Of a stretch of 7,248 nucleotides of DNA, positions 1 to 5,996 are shown one piece after another. Below the pieces are notes generated by a model. It was given only the letters and a program-made list of their open reading frames with translations. It did not search any database and was not told the origin of the DNA. Source of the DNA: Microbacterium sp. (GTDB lineage: Bacteria; Actinomycetota; Actinomycetes; Actinomycetales; Microbacteriaceae); contig DQHP01000124.1 in the NCBI GenBank assembly GCA_003524435.1, positions 1 to 7,248 on the forward strand, given 5' to 3'. A program made the translations under genes and the position numbers. How positions within the stretch are numbered: the first letter of the stretch is position 1; each line of letters opens with the position of its first letter.

Positions 1-2
1 AA

Positions 3-704
3 GGACGAGGAGCAGCACGTGCTGCAAAAGGAACAACACCGCGCCGCGCCACGCAGAGCGGGGGCGCCCGCAAGCCGAAAGCCAAGGTCGTCTTCGACGC
101 TCGTCCTGAGCCCGAGGAGCCGCGCACGTTTCGTCTCGGCGCCGTGCCGGGAGCGACGCCGGGCAAGTGGATCGACACGTGGAAGCGGCGGATGCCGCAC
201 GTCACGATGGAGCTCGTGTCCATCGATCCAGGAACGCAACGCACGGCGATCGACGAGTTGGATGCTGCGCTGATCCGTCTTCCCCTCGCCGATGACTCAC
301 TTCACCTGATCTCGCTCTACGACGAGGTGGCGGTGGTGGTGGCATCCGCGGAATCGCATTTGATGGCCGTCGATCGGCTGACGGCCGATGATCTCGTCGG
401 CGAGGTGCTCATCACCCCGCTCGACGACGTGCTCGGTCCACTCGCTCTGCCAACGGAGTCTCCGCGCTTCGCGCCGCTGGAGACCACCGCAGATGCCATT
501 GCCACGGTGGCCACCGGCGTTGGTATCGTCGTCGTGCCGATGTCGCTGGCGCGCCTGCATCATCGTAAAGACGTTGACTATCGGCCGCTGCTCGCGGGGC
601 CGACCTCGACCGTCGCCCTTGCGTGGCCGCGCGAGCGTACGACCGCGGACATTGAGACTTTCGTCGGCATTGTCCGCGGCCGCACCTCAAACTCGTCACG
701 CTAG
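3..704 (+). CDS. LysR-type substrate-binding-domain protein (5' partial)
   Basis: This reading frame is open from the left edge to TAG at 702-704. The first possible start inside the window is GTG at 144, but that codon lies within the conserved opening strand of the domain (FRLGAVPGATPGKW), so the real start is almost certainly upstream of the window. From about base 129 the protein reads as a type 2 periplasmic-binding fold of the LysR effector-domain kind: the opening strand, ELDAALIRLP, then an alternating alpha/beta pattern, and a closing GVGIVVVPMSLARLHHR with TSTVALAWP. The 42 visible residues before the domain are rich in Ala, Gly, Arg, Lys and Pro. They do not look like the long linker helix that normally joins a LysR winged helix-turn-helix to this domain. 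It may therefore be a stand-alone ligand-binding protein that lacks the DNA-binding half, or the helix-turn-helix may lie outside the window. The ligand cannot be inferred. It converges on clpC. Confidence 0.8.
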   Translation, partial: GRGAARAAKGTTPRRATQSGGARKPKAKVVFDARPEPEEPRTFRLGAVPGATPGKWIDTWKRRMPHVTMELVSIDPGTQRTAIDELDAALIRLPLADDSLHLISLYDEVAVVVASAESHLMAVDRLTADDLVGEVLITPLDDVLGPLALPTESPRFAPLETTADAIATVATGVGIVVVPMSLARLHHRKDVDYRPLLAGPTSTVALAWPRERTTADIETFVGIVRGRTSNSSR

Positions 705-731
705 AGGCACCCGATCCCAGACCCGCTCGCC

Positions 732-789
732 TGCGGGATAGGTTTGGTCGGGTCTGCGCGCGCTCGAAACCGACACAACCTATCCCGCA
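732..789. terminator. Long hairpin between convergent genes, probable bidirectional terminator
   Basis: TGCGGGATAGGTT at 732-744 is an exact inverted repeat of AACCTATCCCGCA at 777-789. After a 2x2 mismatch the stem resumes with GTCGG (747-751) against CCGAC (770-774), leaving an 18-nt GC-rich loop. It sits between the stop of the LysR-like gene (704) and the stop of clpC (813), where a terminator for both is expected. There is no U-tract on either strand; strong hairpins without U-tracts are common terminator candidates in actinobacteria. The length and symmetry would also fit a dispersed palindromic element. The rest of the 108-bp gap shows nothing else. Confidence 0.6.
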
Positions 790-812
790 TCACCGTGTGG
801 CCAAGGTCGGCT

Positions 813-3350
813 TCAGGCCACCAGCACCGGGGCATCAAGTGTGAGGCCGTCGGCTCCGGCGTCTACGCGCACTGCGCCGCCGTCCACCAGGGCACCCGAC
901 ACCAGCAGGTCAGCGATGCGGTCATCGACCTCGCGCTGAATCAGCCGGCGCAGCGGGCGCGCACCGTACTCCGGCTCGTAGCCATGCTCGCCCAGCCATT
1001 CCACGGCGGCATCAGTCACTTCAATCGTGACCGCCCGCTCGCCGAGACGAGCTGCGGTTGCCTGCAGCATCAGCCGCACGATCCGCGCGATCTCCTCACG
1101 AGTGAGCTTCTGGAACAGCACGATCTCATCGATCCGGTTCAAGAACTCCGGACGCATCGCCTCACGAAGCTTGCCCATCACGCGTGCCCGCAGGTCATCC
1201 ATCGACGCGAAGCCGTTGGCTGAGGCGTCCTGTGATGACACGAACCCGAGCGCCCCCGAACGCGAGGCGAGGAACTCCGACCCAATGTTCGAGGTCATCA
1301 CGATTACCGTGTTGCGGAAGTCCACCGTGCGACCCTGACCATCGGTCAGACGCCCGTCGTCAAGCACCTGCAACAGCAGGTTGAACACGTCGGGGTGTGC
1401 TTTCTCGATCTCATCGAACAGCACGATCGAGTAGGGGTTACGGCGCACACGCTCGGTGAGCTGTCCGGCCTCGTCATAGCCGACGTATCCAGGAGGAGCC
1501 CCGACGAGTCGCGACACGGTGTGCCGCTCACCGAACTCGCTCATATCGAAGCGGATCACGGTGTTCTCGTCATCGAAAAGTCGGTCAGCAAGCGCCTTCG
1601 CGAGCTCGGTCTTGCCGACACCAGTAGGACCGAGGAATAGGAACGATCCGACCGGTCGACGAGCGTCACCCATGCCAGTGCGGCTACGGCGCACCGCACG
1701 CGATACAGCGGTCACGGCGTCCTCTTGGCCGATCACTCGAGCATGCAGCTCGGTCTCAAGATCGGCAAGGCGCTCACGCTCCCCCTCGGTGAGGCGGCTG
1801 GCGGGGATACCGGTAGCCCGCGCAATCACTTCAGCGATCTCGCGTTCGTCGACCACAGCATCCGCGGCCTCCACGTGGCCTCCGGCCGCGGCGTCGATCC
1901 GCACCTGTACCTTCACAGCCTCATCACGCAGCGCCGAAGCCTCTTCGTAGTGCTCCGCCGTCACGGCGTCATTCTTGCGCGTCTCGAGGTCGGCCAACTC
2001 TGCCGTCAGCGCAGATGTGTCGACCGGAAGACCGAGCTTCAACCGCAATCGCGCGCCGGCCTGATCGATCAAGTCGATCGCTTTATCTGGCAGCACCCGG
2101 TCAGGCAGGTAGCGGGCACTCATCGCCGCAGCGGCAACCAGCGCAGCATCCGTATAGGTCACTGCGTGATGCTGCTGGTAGGCACCCTTCAGCCCTTCCA
2201 AGATGCGCACCGCATCCGAAGGCGACGGCTCGTCCACCCTGACCGGCTGGAAACGACGCTCCAGCGCCGGATCCTTCTCGATCTTTCGATACTCGCTCAA
2301 AGTGGTGGCGCCGACCATGTGCAGGTCACCACGAGCCAGCCGAGGCTTGAGGATGTTGCCGGCATCCATTCCGCCGTCGCCCGCACCGCCGGCGCCTACC
2401 ACCGTGTGCACCTCATCGATGAAGACGATCATCTCGTCCTTAAGTGCGGCGATTTCGTCCATGGTCTTTGTGAGGCGCTCTTCGAAGTCGCCGCGATAGC
2501 GGGTCCCGGCGAGCATGCCCGGCAGATCAAGCGTGATGACCCGGCGTCCCTCGATCTGGGCGGGAACTGTGCCATCCACGATGGCCTGGGCGATACCGTC
2601 GACGATCGCGGTCTTACCGACACCAGCCTCACCGATCAGCACCGGGTTGTTCTTGGTGCGGCGGCTGAGGATCTCAATGGTCTGCTCGATCTCATCTGCG
2701 CGGCCGATCACAGGGTCAAGTTCCCCGGCGCGAGCACGCGCGGTGAGGTCAATGCCGTATTTGTCGAGCATCGGAGACTCGGATGCTGCGGGCTCAGACT
2801 CTGCGCTCTCGCCGCCGACCGGCGCCGAGACATGTTCGCGAGCCCCCTGCGTCAGAGCTTCGGCCGTGACCCCGGCACGAGCAAGGACCTGGCCTGCTGG
2901 CACGTCTTGGCCGAGCACAAGCGCGAAGAAGAGATGTTCCGGGTCGATGTAGGTCGCGCCAGCCGAGCGGGCGACCTGGTAGGCATGAAAGAGCGCACGG
3001 CTGGCGCTGGGAGTTATCGTCGCAGCATCCGTCTCGGCTGCCTCACTCTGCAGCGGCAACCGCGATTCCACGGCGTCGATGATCTGCTTCGGGCTCACGC
3101 CGATCTGCTCAACGGCCTGGGCAACCGTCTCATCTTCGACAATCATGCGCAGCACATGCAGCGCATCAAGCTCTGTCTGTCCACGCTCAAGCGCGAAGGC
3201 CCCCGCTCGCTGCAGAATCCTCTGAGTGCGCGCGGTCAGGAACCGGCTGAGGTCGATAGATCGAGCCTGTCGAGCTTGTGCGCCCGCAAGGTAGCGAGCG
3301 AGGAAGTCATCAAAAGAGCCGGCGCCGGTGTCGCGGAATTCGTTGGCCAC
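813..3350 (-). CDS. clpC: ClpC-type AAA+ ATPase, Clp protease ATP-binding subunit
   Basis: A complete 845-residue Hsp100 unfoldase that uses ATP to thread substrates, probably into ClpP. Domains: a polar N-terminal extension (1-35); double Clp N-domain (about 36-170); linker (171-195); AAA-1 with Walker A GEAGVGKT (240-247), pore loop GTRYRG (282-287), Walker B IVFIDE (308-313) and arginine pair in ALERRF (362-367); a short middle region with a UVR-like helix (about 445-485); AAA-2 with Walker A GPTGVGKT (574-581), pore loop GYVGYDE (621-627), Walker B IVLFDE (642-647) and RPEFLNRID (733-741); C-terminal D2-small domain. LGF at 701-703 is the ClpP-docking tripeptide. The middle region is about 50 residues, as in ClpC, not the 120-residue coiled coil of ClpB. 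Start is GTG at 3350, with AGGAGG five bases upstream. All catalytic motifs are intact. Tandem HspR-type operators cover its promoter. It may be a second ClpC paralogue beside the housekeeping one; that cannot be settled here. Confidence 0.93.
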   Translation of the reverse strand: MANEFRDTGAGSFDDFLARYLAGAQARQARSIDLSRFLTARTQRILQRAGAFALERGQTELDALHVLRMIVEDETVAQAVEQIGVSPKQIIDAVESRLPLQSEAAETDAATITPSASRALFHAYQVARSAGATYIDPEHLFFALVLGQDVPAGQVLARAGVTAEALTQGAREHVSAPVGGESAESEPAASESPMLDKYGIDLTARARAGELDPVIGRADEIEQTIEILSRRTKNNPVLIGEAGVGKTAIVDGIAQAIVDGTVPAQIEGRRVITLDLPGMLAGTRYRGDFEERLTKTMDEIAALKDEMIVFIDEVHTVVGAGGAGDGGMDAGNILKPRLARGDLHMVGATTLSEYRKIEKDPALERRFQPVRVDEPSPSDAVRILEGLKGAYQQHHAVTYTDAALVAAAAMSARYLPDRVLPDKAIDLIDQAGARLRLKLGLPVDTSALTAELADLETRKNDAVTAEHYEEASALRDEAVKVQVRIDAAAGGHVEAADAVVDEREIAEVIARATGIPASRLTEGERERLADLETELHARVIGQEDAVTAVSRAVRRSRTGMGDARRPVGSFLFLGPTGVGKTELAKALADRLFDDENTVIRFDMSEFGERHTVSRLVGAPPGYVGYDEAGQLTERVRRNPYSIVLFDEIEKAHPDVFNLLLQVLDDGRLTDGQGRTVDFRNTVIVMTSNIGSEFLASRSGALGFVSSQDASANGFASMDDLRARVMGKLREAMRPEFLNRIDEIVLFQKLTREEIARIVRLMLQATAARLGERAVTIEVTDAAVEWLGEHGYEPEYGARPLRRLIQREVDDRIADLLVSGALVDGGAVRVDAGADGLTLDAPVLVA

Positions 3351-3355
3351 TGTAT

Positions 3356-3361
3356 CCTCCT
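3356..3361 (-). promoter_or_regulatory. Strong Shine-Dalgarno site of clpC
   Basis: AGGAGG on the - strand, five bases before the GTG at 3350. It matches the full anti-Shine-Dalgarno core and decides the start of clpC over later in-frame candidates. Confidence 0.85.
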
Positions 3362-3365
3362 GAAA

Positions 3366-3386
3366 GTTGAGCGAACATCACTCAAG
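3366..3386. promoter_or_regulatory. HspR operator (HAIR element), promoter-downstream copy
   Basis: GTTGAGC, 7 bases, ACTCAAG. This matches the HAIR consensus CTTGAGT-N7-ACTCAAG bound by the MerR-like repressor HspR in Streptomyces and Mycobacterium: the right arm is exact and the left arm has one mismatch at each end. It overlaps the 3' end of the predicted clpC -10 box and the predicted transcription start near 3378, so bound repressor would block initiation. HspR itself is not encoded in the window. Confidence 0.85.
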
Positions 3387-3412
3387 TATAAAGTTGAGCG
3401 TACTGCACTCAG
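3385..3412 (-). promoter_or_regulatory. clpC promoter
   Basis: On the - strand, TATACT (bases 3385-3390) is one mismatch from the -10 consensus. CTGAGT (3407-3412), 16 bp upstream, is a weak -35 that lies inside the distal HAIR element. The predicted start near 3378 gives a leader of about 28 nt that contains the AGGAGG site. The interlocking of -35 and -10 with the two HAIR elements supports HspR repression and heat-shock induction. Confidence 0.65.
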
Positions 3413-3413
3413 G
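3393..3413. promoter_or_regulatory. HspR operator (HAIR element), promoter-distal copy
   Basis: GTTGAGC, 7 bases, ACTCAGG. It has the same left arm as the neighbouring copy and one further mismatch in the right arm. It starts 27 bp from the first copy, about two and a half helical turns, so two bound dimers would sit on roughly opposite faces of the DNA. It covers the weak -35 of clpC. Confidence 0.8.
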
Positions 3414-3428
3414 TTCAACGCGGGCCTG

Positions 3429-3459
3429 CTGACGATATTCCCGCAGCGCCGAATAGAAT
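3429..3459 (+). promoter_or_regulatory. Promoter of the amidotransferase-like gene, predicted leaderless
   Basis: TAGAAT at 3454-3459 is one mismatch from the -10 consensus. CTGACG at 3429-3434 is a possible -35 (4 of 6 matches) with a long 19-bp spacer. Counting the last -10 base as -7 places +1 at 3466, the G of the GTG start codon. There is no proper Shine-Dalgarno sequence in front of that GTG. Both facts point to a leaderless mRNA, which is common in actinobacteria. Confidence 0.55.
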
Positions 3460-3465
3460 TGTGAG

Positions 3466-4194
3466 GTGGCTTCGATTCTGTACATCTGCGTGCGTCCCGA
3501 ACGTGGCGCTGCCGACGCCGAACATGCCTCATTTCTGCGCGGATTAGGGGTCACGGAACTTGATCAACTCGATCTGGTCGCCGATGCCCTCACCTCAGAA
3601 GTTCTCGAGCGGCACGACGCCTTCGTGATCGGCGGATCGCCGTTCAACGTGACGGATGCCGTCAAGACGCCGTTGCAAGAACGGGTGGAAGCTGACCTGG
3701 AACGAATCGCCGCGCGGACGCTCGAGGGAGCGGCCTCAGCGTTCTTCACCTGCTTCGGCATCGGCGTCGTCACACGGATGCTCGGTGGCACCTTGACGTT
3801 GGAGCATCCTGAATCAACGCGAGCGACCGAGATTCACACGACGGATGCCGCGGCATCTGACTCGGTATTCGGTCCGAGTGCGCCGACTTTGCGCGTCTTC
3901 ACCGCGCACAAAGAGAGTGCGGCAGCCGTTCCTCCCTCAGCGACACTCCTCGCTAAAAATGACGAGTGTCCGGTACAGGCGTATCGCGTCGGCGAGCACC
4001 TCTACGCAGCACAGTTTCATCCTGAGCCGACGCCGCGCGACTTCGCCGATCGCATGACGTTCTACCGCAATAACGGTTATTTCGATGCCGCCGAGTTCAG
4101 CGCCGTCGAGGCTGAGGTGCTTGCGGCGCAGGGCGTCGCGGGGCATGACCTGTTGCGCCGGTTTGCTGCGTCGGTTACGGTGTCGACGCGCTGA
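3466..4194 (+). CDS. Class I glutamine amidotransferase-like protein
   Basis: A 242-residue protein with the flavodoxin-like class I glutaminase fold, related to the GuaA glutaminase domain but stand-alone. Such domains release ammonia from glutamine for a synthase partner. Visible elements are an early strand SILYICVR, the oxyanion-type region FVIGGSPFNV (53-62), nucleophile loop FFTCFGIG with Cys96, and AAQFHPEP with His185 and Glu187, which complete a Cys-His-Glu triad. The loop is unusual: the canonical form is G-x-C-x-G-x-Q, whereas here the Gly two residues before Cys96 is Phe94 and the Gln four residues after it is Gly100. A GHKE-like motif (AHKE, 147-150) is characteristic of a stand-alone actinobacterial subfamily. 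The GTG start at 3466 is chosen from the leaderless promoter geometry and the immediate strand A-S-I-L-Y-I. It is divergent from clpC, with no neighbouring synthase subunit, so substrate and partner are unknown. Confidence 0.85.
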   Translation: MASILYICVRPERGAADAEHASFLRGLGVTELDQLDLVADALTSEVLERHDAFVIGGSPFNVTDAVKTPLQERVEADLERIAARTLEGAASAFFTCFGIGVVTRMLGGTLTLEHPESTRATEIHTTDAAASDSVFGPSAPTLRVFTAHKESAAAVPPSATLLAKNDECPVQAYRVGEHLYAAQFHPEPTPRDFADRMTFYRNNGYFDAAEFSAVEAEVLAAQGVAGHDLLRRFAASVTVSTR

Positions 4195-4199
4195 AGGGA

Positions 4200-4219
4200 G
4201 CTCACTCAGCGCTCACTCA
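4200..4219. repeat. Short tandem direct repeat in a convergent gap
   Basis: GCTCACTCA occurs at 4200-4208 and 4211-4219, a period of 11 bp, just after the amidotransferase stop. The gap 4195-4236 otherwise contains only a weak CCC-TGC-GGG hairpin near 4225, so no convincing terminator is visible. The repeat is short and may be chance. Confidence 0.4.
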
Positions 4220-4236
4220 ATGCCCCTGCGGGAGGC

Positions 4237-4695
4237 TCACCGACCGAGCATCAGCTCGATCTGCTCACGTACATATCCCTCAAGCGGCCGATACGACGCC
4301 CCCGACCACCGCACCATCGGCACACCTTCACGCAGCATCAGCGGTCCTGACGCGACACCCGCATCGACAGCATCCAGGTCAATGGCTGACCACCCGACGT
4401 GGACGACCTCGCCCTCACTGAATCCGCCCCGCAGGGCCATCTGCCGCCGCGCAGCTCGCGCCCTGGCCGACTCAGCCGTGTAACCGCGGCGTCCTGGATC
4501 GGCAGCGCGCAACACCTCGGCGGTCGCGAGAACCCGATCGTCAGTGAGGAGCAGCACCCCGACGTGCCAGGCTTCCCCCATGCGCACGATCCGCTGGCCG
4601 CGCCACCGCGAAGAGCGTTCTTCGCCGAGTCCCTCCTTCGAGACGCCGGTGAGTGCAGCCCGTGCGGCAGCAAGCAGTTCAGATGCCGATGTCAC
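4237..4695 (-). CDS. Small conserved protein of unknown function, coupled to the antiporter
   Basis: A 152-residue soluble protein that starts with GTG at 4695, overlaps the stop of the antiporter gene by 4 bp (GTGA) and has AGGGAG at 4700-4705 as its ribosome-binding site. No signal peptide or membrane segment is seen. The N-terminal third is amphipathic and charged (ELLAAARAAL, then RSSRWRGQRIVR); the middle has strand-like WHVGVLLLTDDRVLATAEVLRA, then a basic Arg/Ala helix (YTAESARARAARRQMALRGG) and further strands around VVHVGWSAIDLDAVDAG and LREGVPMVRWSG. I recall homologous proteins in Microbacteriaceae, sometimes labelled glutaminase, but I see no glutaminase catalytic motif and do not adopt that name. 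Translational coupling suggests that it is made together with the antiporter and may modulate it. Codon use matches its neighbours. Confidence 0.75.
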   Translation of the reverse strand: MTSASELLAAARAALTGVSKEGLGEERSSRWRGQRIVRMGEAWHVGVLLLTDDRVLATAEVLRAADPGRRGYTAESARARAARRQMALRGGFSEGEVVHVGWSAIDLDAVDAGVASGPLMLREGVPMVRWSGASYRPLEGYVREQIELMLGR

Positions 4696-4705
4696 AGCTC
4701 TCCCT
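4692..4705 (-). promoter_or_regulatory. Stop/start overlap and internal ribosome-binding site
   Basis: On the - strand the antiporter TGA (4694-4692) overlaps the GTG start (4695-4693) of the next gene, and AGGGAG at 4700-4705 lies four bases ahead of it. This geometry indicates one transcript with translational coupling. Confidence 0.7.
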
Positions 4706-5900
4706 GCGGCAGGTCGCGTTCGACAGCAGCCACTCGCTCTCGGTCACCGCGCAACGTCATCGCGATGAGCGGATAGATCAGCACCGACAGCATCCCTGCT
4801 CCCACAAGTGCCGCTGCGATCGCAGGCTCCAGGACCTTCTCATCCACCCCGATCGCTGTGACGGCCACGATGATCGGAAGGCCAGTCGCGGCCAGCATTG
4901 CCATCGCCGTTCGATCGCGCGTGCTGGTCTGTTTCGGTGCCGACAGCTGTGCCGCGAGGCCCCGAATCAACAAGAGCGCGACGAGGAACAGAGGCACCAG
5001 GGCGATCGTGGCAGGTGTCGCCGTGAGCGAGGCCAGGTCGAACGTGACTCCGGTGTACAGAAAGAAGATCGGCACCAGGAATCCGTAAGCGATCGCCTCG
5101 ATCTTGCTCTCGATCGCCGCGGCGTCAGACTTCGGTGCACGCACCATGATGATGCGCCACACCGCACCAGCGACGAAAGCGCCGAGCAGCATGTCAAGAT
5201 CCAGCACGACGCTGAGCCCGACAAGAGCGGCAATCAGCAGCAGCACGAACCGGACGCCGAACTGGGCGGAGGTGTGCAGCGTCGACCGCACAAATGCGTG
5301 CAGTGCACCATGGGACGCACGCCTGGCCACGACGATCACGATGACGGCGAGCAGGACGAAGGCCAGCAGAATCGCAGCAGCCACCGGCGCCCTGCGCGTA
5401 CTGAGGAAAATCGAGATTGCGATCAGCGGCAGGAACTCTCCCACCGAACCAATCGCGGTGATGACGTTCCCCAGCGGCGTGCCGAGTTCTCGCGCATCGC
5501 GAAGGATCGGCATGAGCGTGCCTAGAGCAGTGGAGCTCAGCGCGATCCCGATCACCACCACGCTTTCGTTCGGGGCGAGCAGGAACCCGATGCCGATGCC
5601 CAGCAGCAGACTGAGGACCCAGCCGAGCGAGGCACGCACGAGTGGCTTCCCCGCAATTGCTCGAAAATCGATCTCCATGCCCGCCATGAAGAAGAGCATC
5701 GCGAGTCCAAAGTCGCTGAGTTTCTCCAACACCACGCTCTCTTGGACCCAGCCCAGCAGCGCAGGGCCCACGAGAACGCCGAGAAGCAACTCGAAGACGA
5801 TGATCGGAACACGAAGCGCCGGCCGCACGCCACGTGCGAGCAGAGGAGCAGCGACCGCAAGCAGAGGTATCAGCACCAGCCCCGCGTCGCTCGCATCCAC
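4692..5900 (-). CDS. CPA2-type cation/proton antiporter (Kef-like membrane domain)
   Basis: A 402-residue integral membrane protein with about 11-13 hydrophobic segments, matching the sodium/hydrogen exchanger fold of the CPA2 superfamily. It should exchange Na+ or K+ for H+ across the cytoplasmic membrane. Motifs: FELLLGVLVGP (36-46), GLAMLFFMAGMEIDFRA (65-81), ALSSTALGTLMPILRD (120-135), GSVGEFLPL (151-159), LLGAFVAGAVWR (238-249), FLVPIFFLYTGVTFDL (274-289), and ATGLPIIVAVTAIGV (338-352). Glu155 takes the place where Kef proteins usually carry an Asp, a likely ion-coupling residue. There is no C-terminal RCK/TrkA-N nucleotide-binding domain, unlike KefB or KefC. The frame runs upstream to 6164, but that part is hydrophilic and antisense to purU. 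The GTG at 5900 is chosen because the membrane domain begins there and a -10-like box sits exactly seven bases before it. The selected ion cannot be told from sequence. Confidence 0.85.
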   Translation of the reverse strand: MDASDAGLVLIPLLAVAAPLLARGVRPALRVPIIVFELLLGVLVGPALLGWVQESVVLEKLSDFGLAMLFFMAGMEIDFRAIAGKPLVRASLGWVLSLLLGIGIGFLLAPNESVVVIGIALSSTALGTLMPILRDARELGTPLGNVITAIGSVGEFLPLIAISIFLSTRRAPVAAAILLAFVLLAVIVIVVARRASHGALHAFVRSTLHTSAQFGVRFVLLLIAALVGLSVVLDLDMLLGAFVAGAVWRIIMVRAPKSDAAAIESKIEAIAYGFLVPIFFLYTGVTFDLASLTATPATIALVPLFLVALLLIRGLAAQLSAPKQTSTRDRTAMAMLAATGLPIIVAVTAIGVDEKVLEPAIAAALVGAGMLSVLIYPLIAMTLRGDRERVAAVERDLPQGEL

Positions 5901-5906
5901 TTGTTC

Positions 5907-5912
5907 AGGGTA
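5907..5912 (-). promoter_or_regulatory. Candidate -10 box of the antiporter operon, leaderless
   Basis: TACCCT on the - strand keeps the T-A----T positions of a -10 box, and its last base is seven bases before the GTG at 5900, so transcription would start on the start codon. No Shine-Dalgarno sequence precedes that GTG. No clear -35 is seen at the usual distance, so support is moderate. Confidence 0.4.
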
Positions 5913-5946
5913 CCGACACGACGGTCTACCGCGCACGATTCGTCCA

Positions 5947-5963
5947 CCCCGGCATGAACGGGG
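5947..5963. promoter_or_regulatory. Small dyad in the antiporter/purU divergent region
   Basis: CCCCG-N7-CGGGG forms a perfect 5-bp dyad directly upstream of the possible purU -10 box (CAGAAT, 5964-5969). It could be an operator for either divergent gene or a chance GC-rich palindrome. Confidence 0.3.
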
Positions 5964-5991
5964 CAGAATCGATGCACACCCCTGCAAGGAG
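5964..5991 (+). promoter_or_regulatory. purU -10 box candidate and Shine-Dalgarno site
   Basis: CAGAAT at 5964-5969 matches 4 of 6 -10 positions and predicts a start near 5976. AAGGAG at 5986-5991 lies five bases before the ATG at 5997 and is a good ribosome-binding site. The -10 assignment is weak because no clear -35 is present; the ribosome-binding site is well supported. Confidence 0.5.
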
Positions 5992-5996
5992 CATCC

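Noticed and set aside
813..3350. Calling the Hsp100 gene clpB on the basis of its HspR operators
   Set aside because: The long coiled-coil middle domain of ClpB is absent, and a ClpP-docking LGF loop is present.
1725..3464. 579-codon open frame on the + strand opposite clpC
   Set aside because: It is fully antisense to a gene with intact AAA+ motifs; long antisense frames are expected in high-GC DNA. Its translation is rich in Arg, His and Gln with no recognisable domain.
4200..4219. ACTCA-containing direct repeats as possible HAIR half-sites
   Set aside because: HAIR elements need inverted arms with a 7-bp spacer; these are direct repeats in a convergent gap with no promoter to control.
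4653..5525. 290-codon open frame on the + strand
   Set aside because: The translation is a run of Asp, Arg, Gln and His typical of the reverse complement of a hydrophobic gene, and it is antisense to the antiporter.
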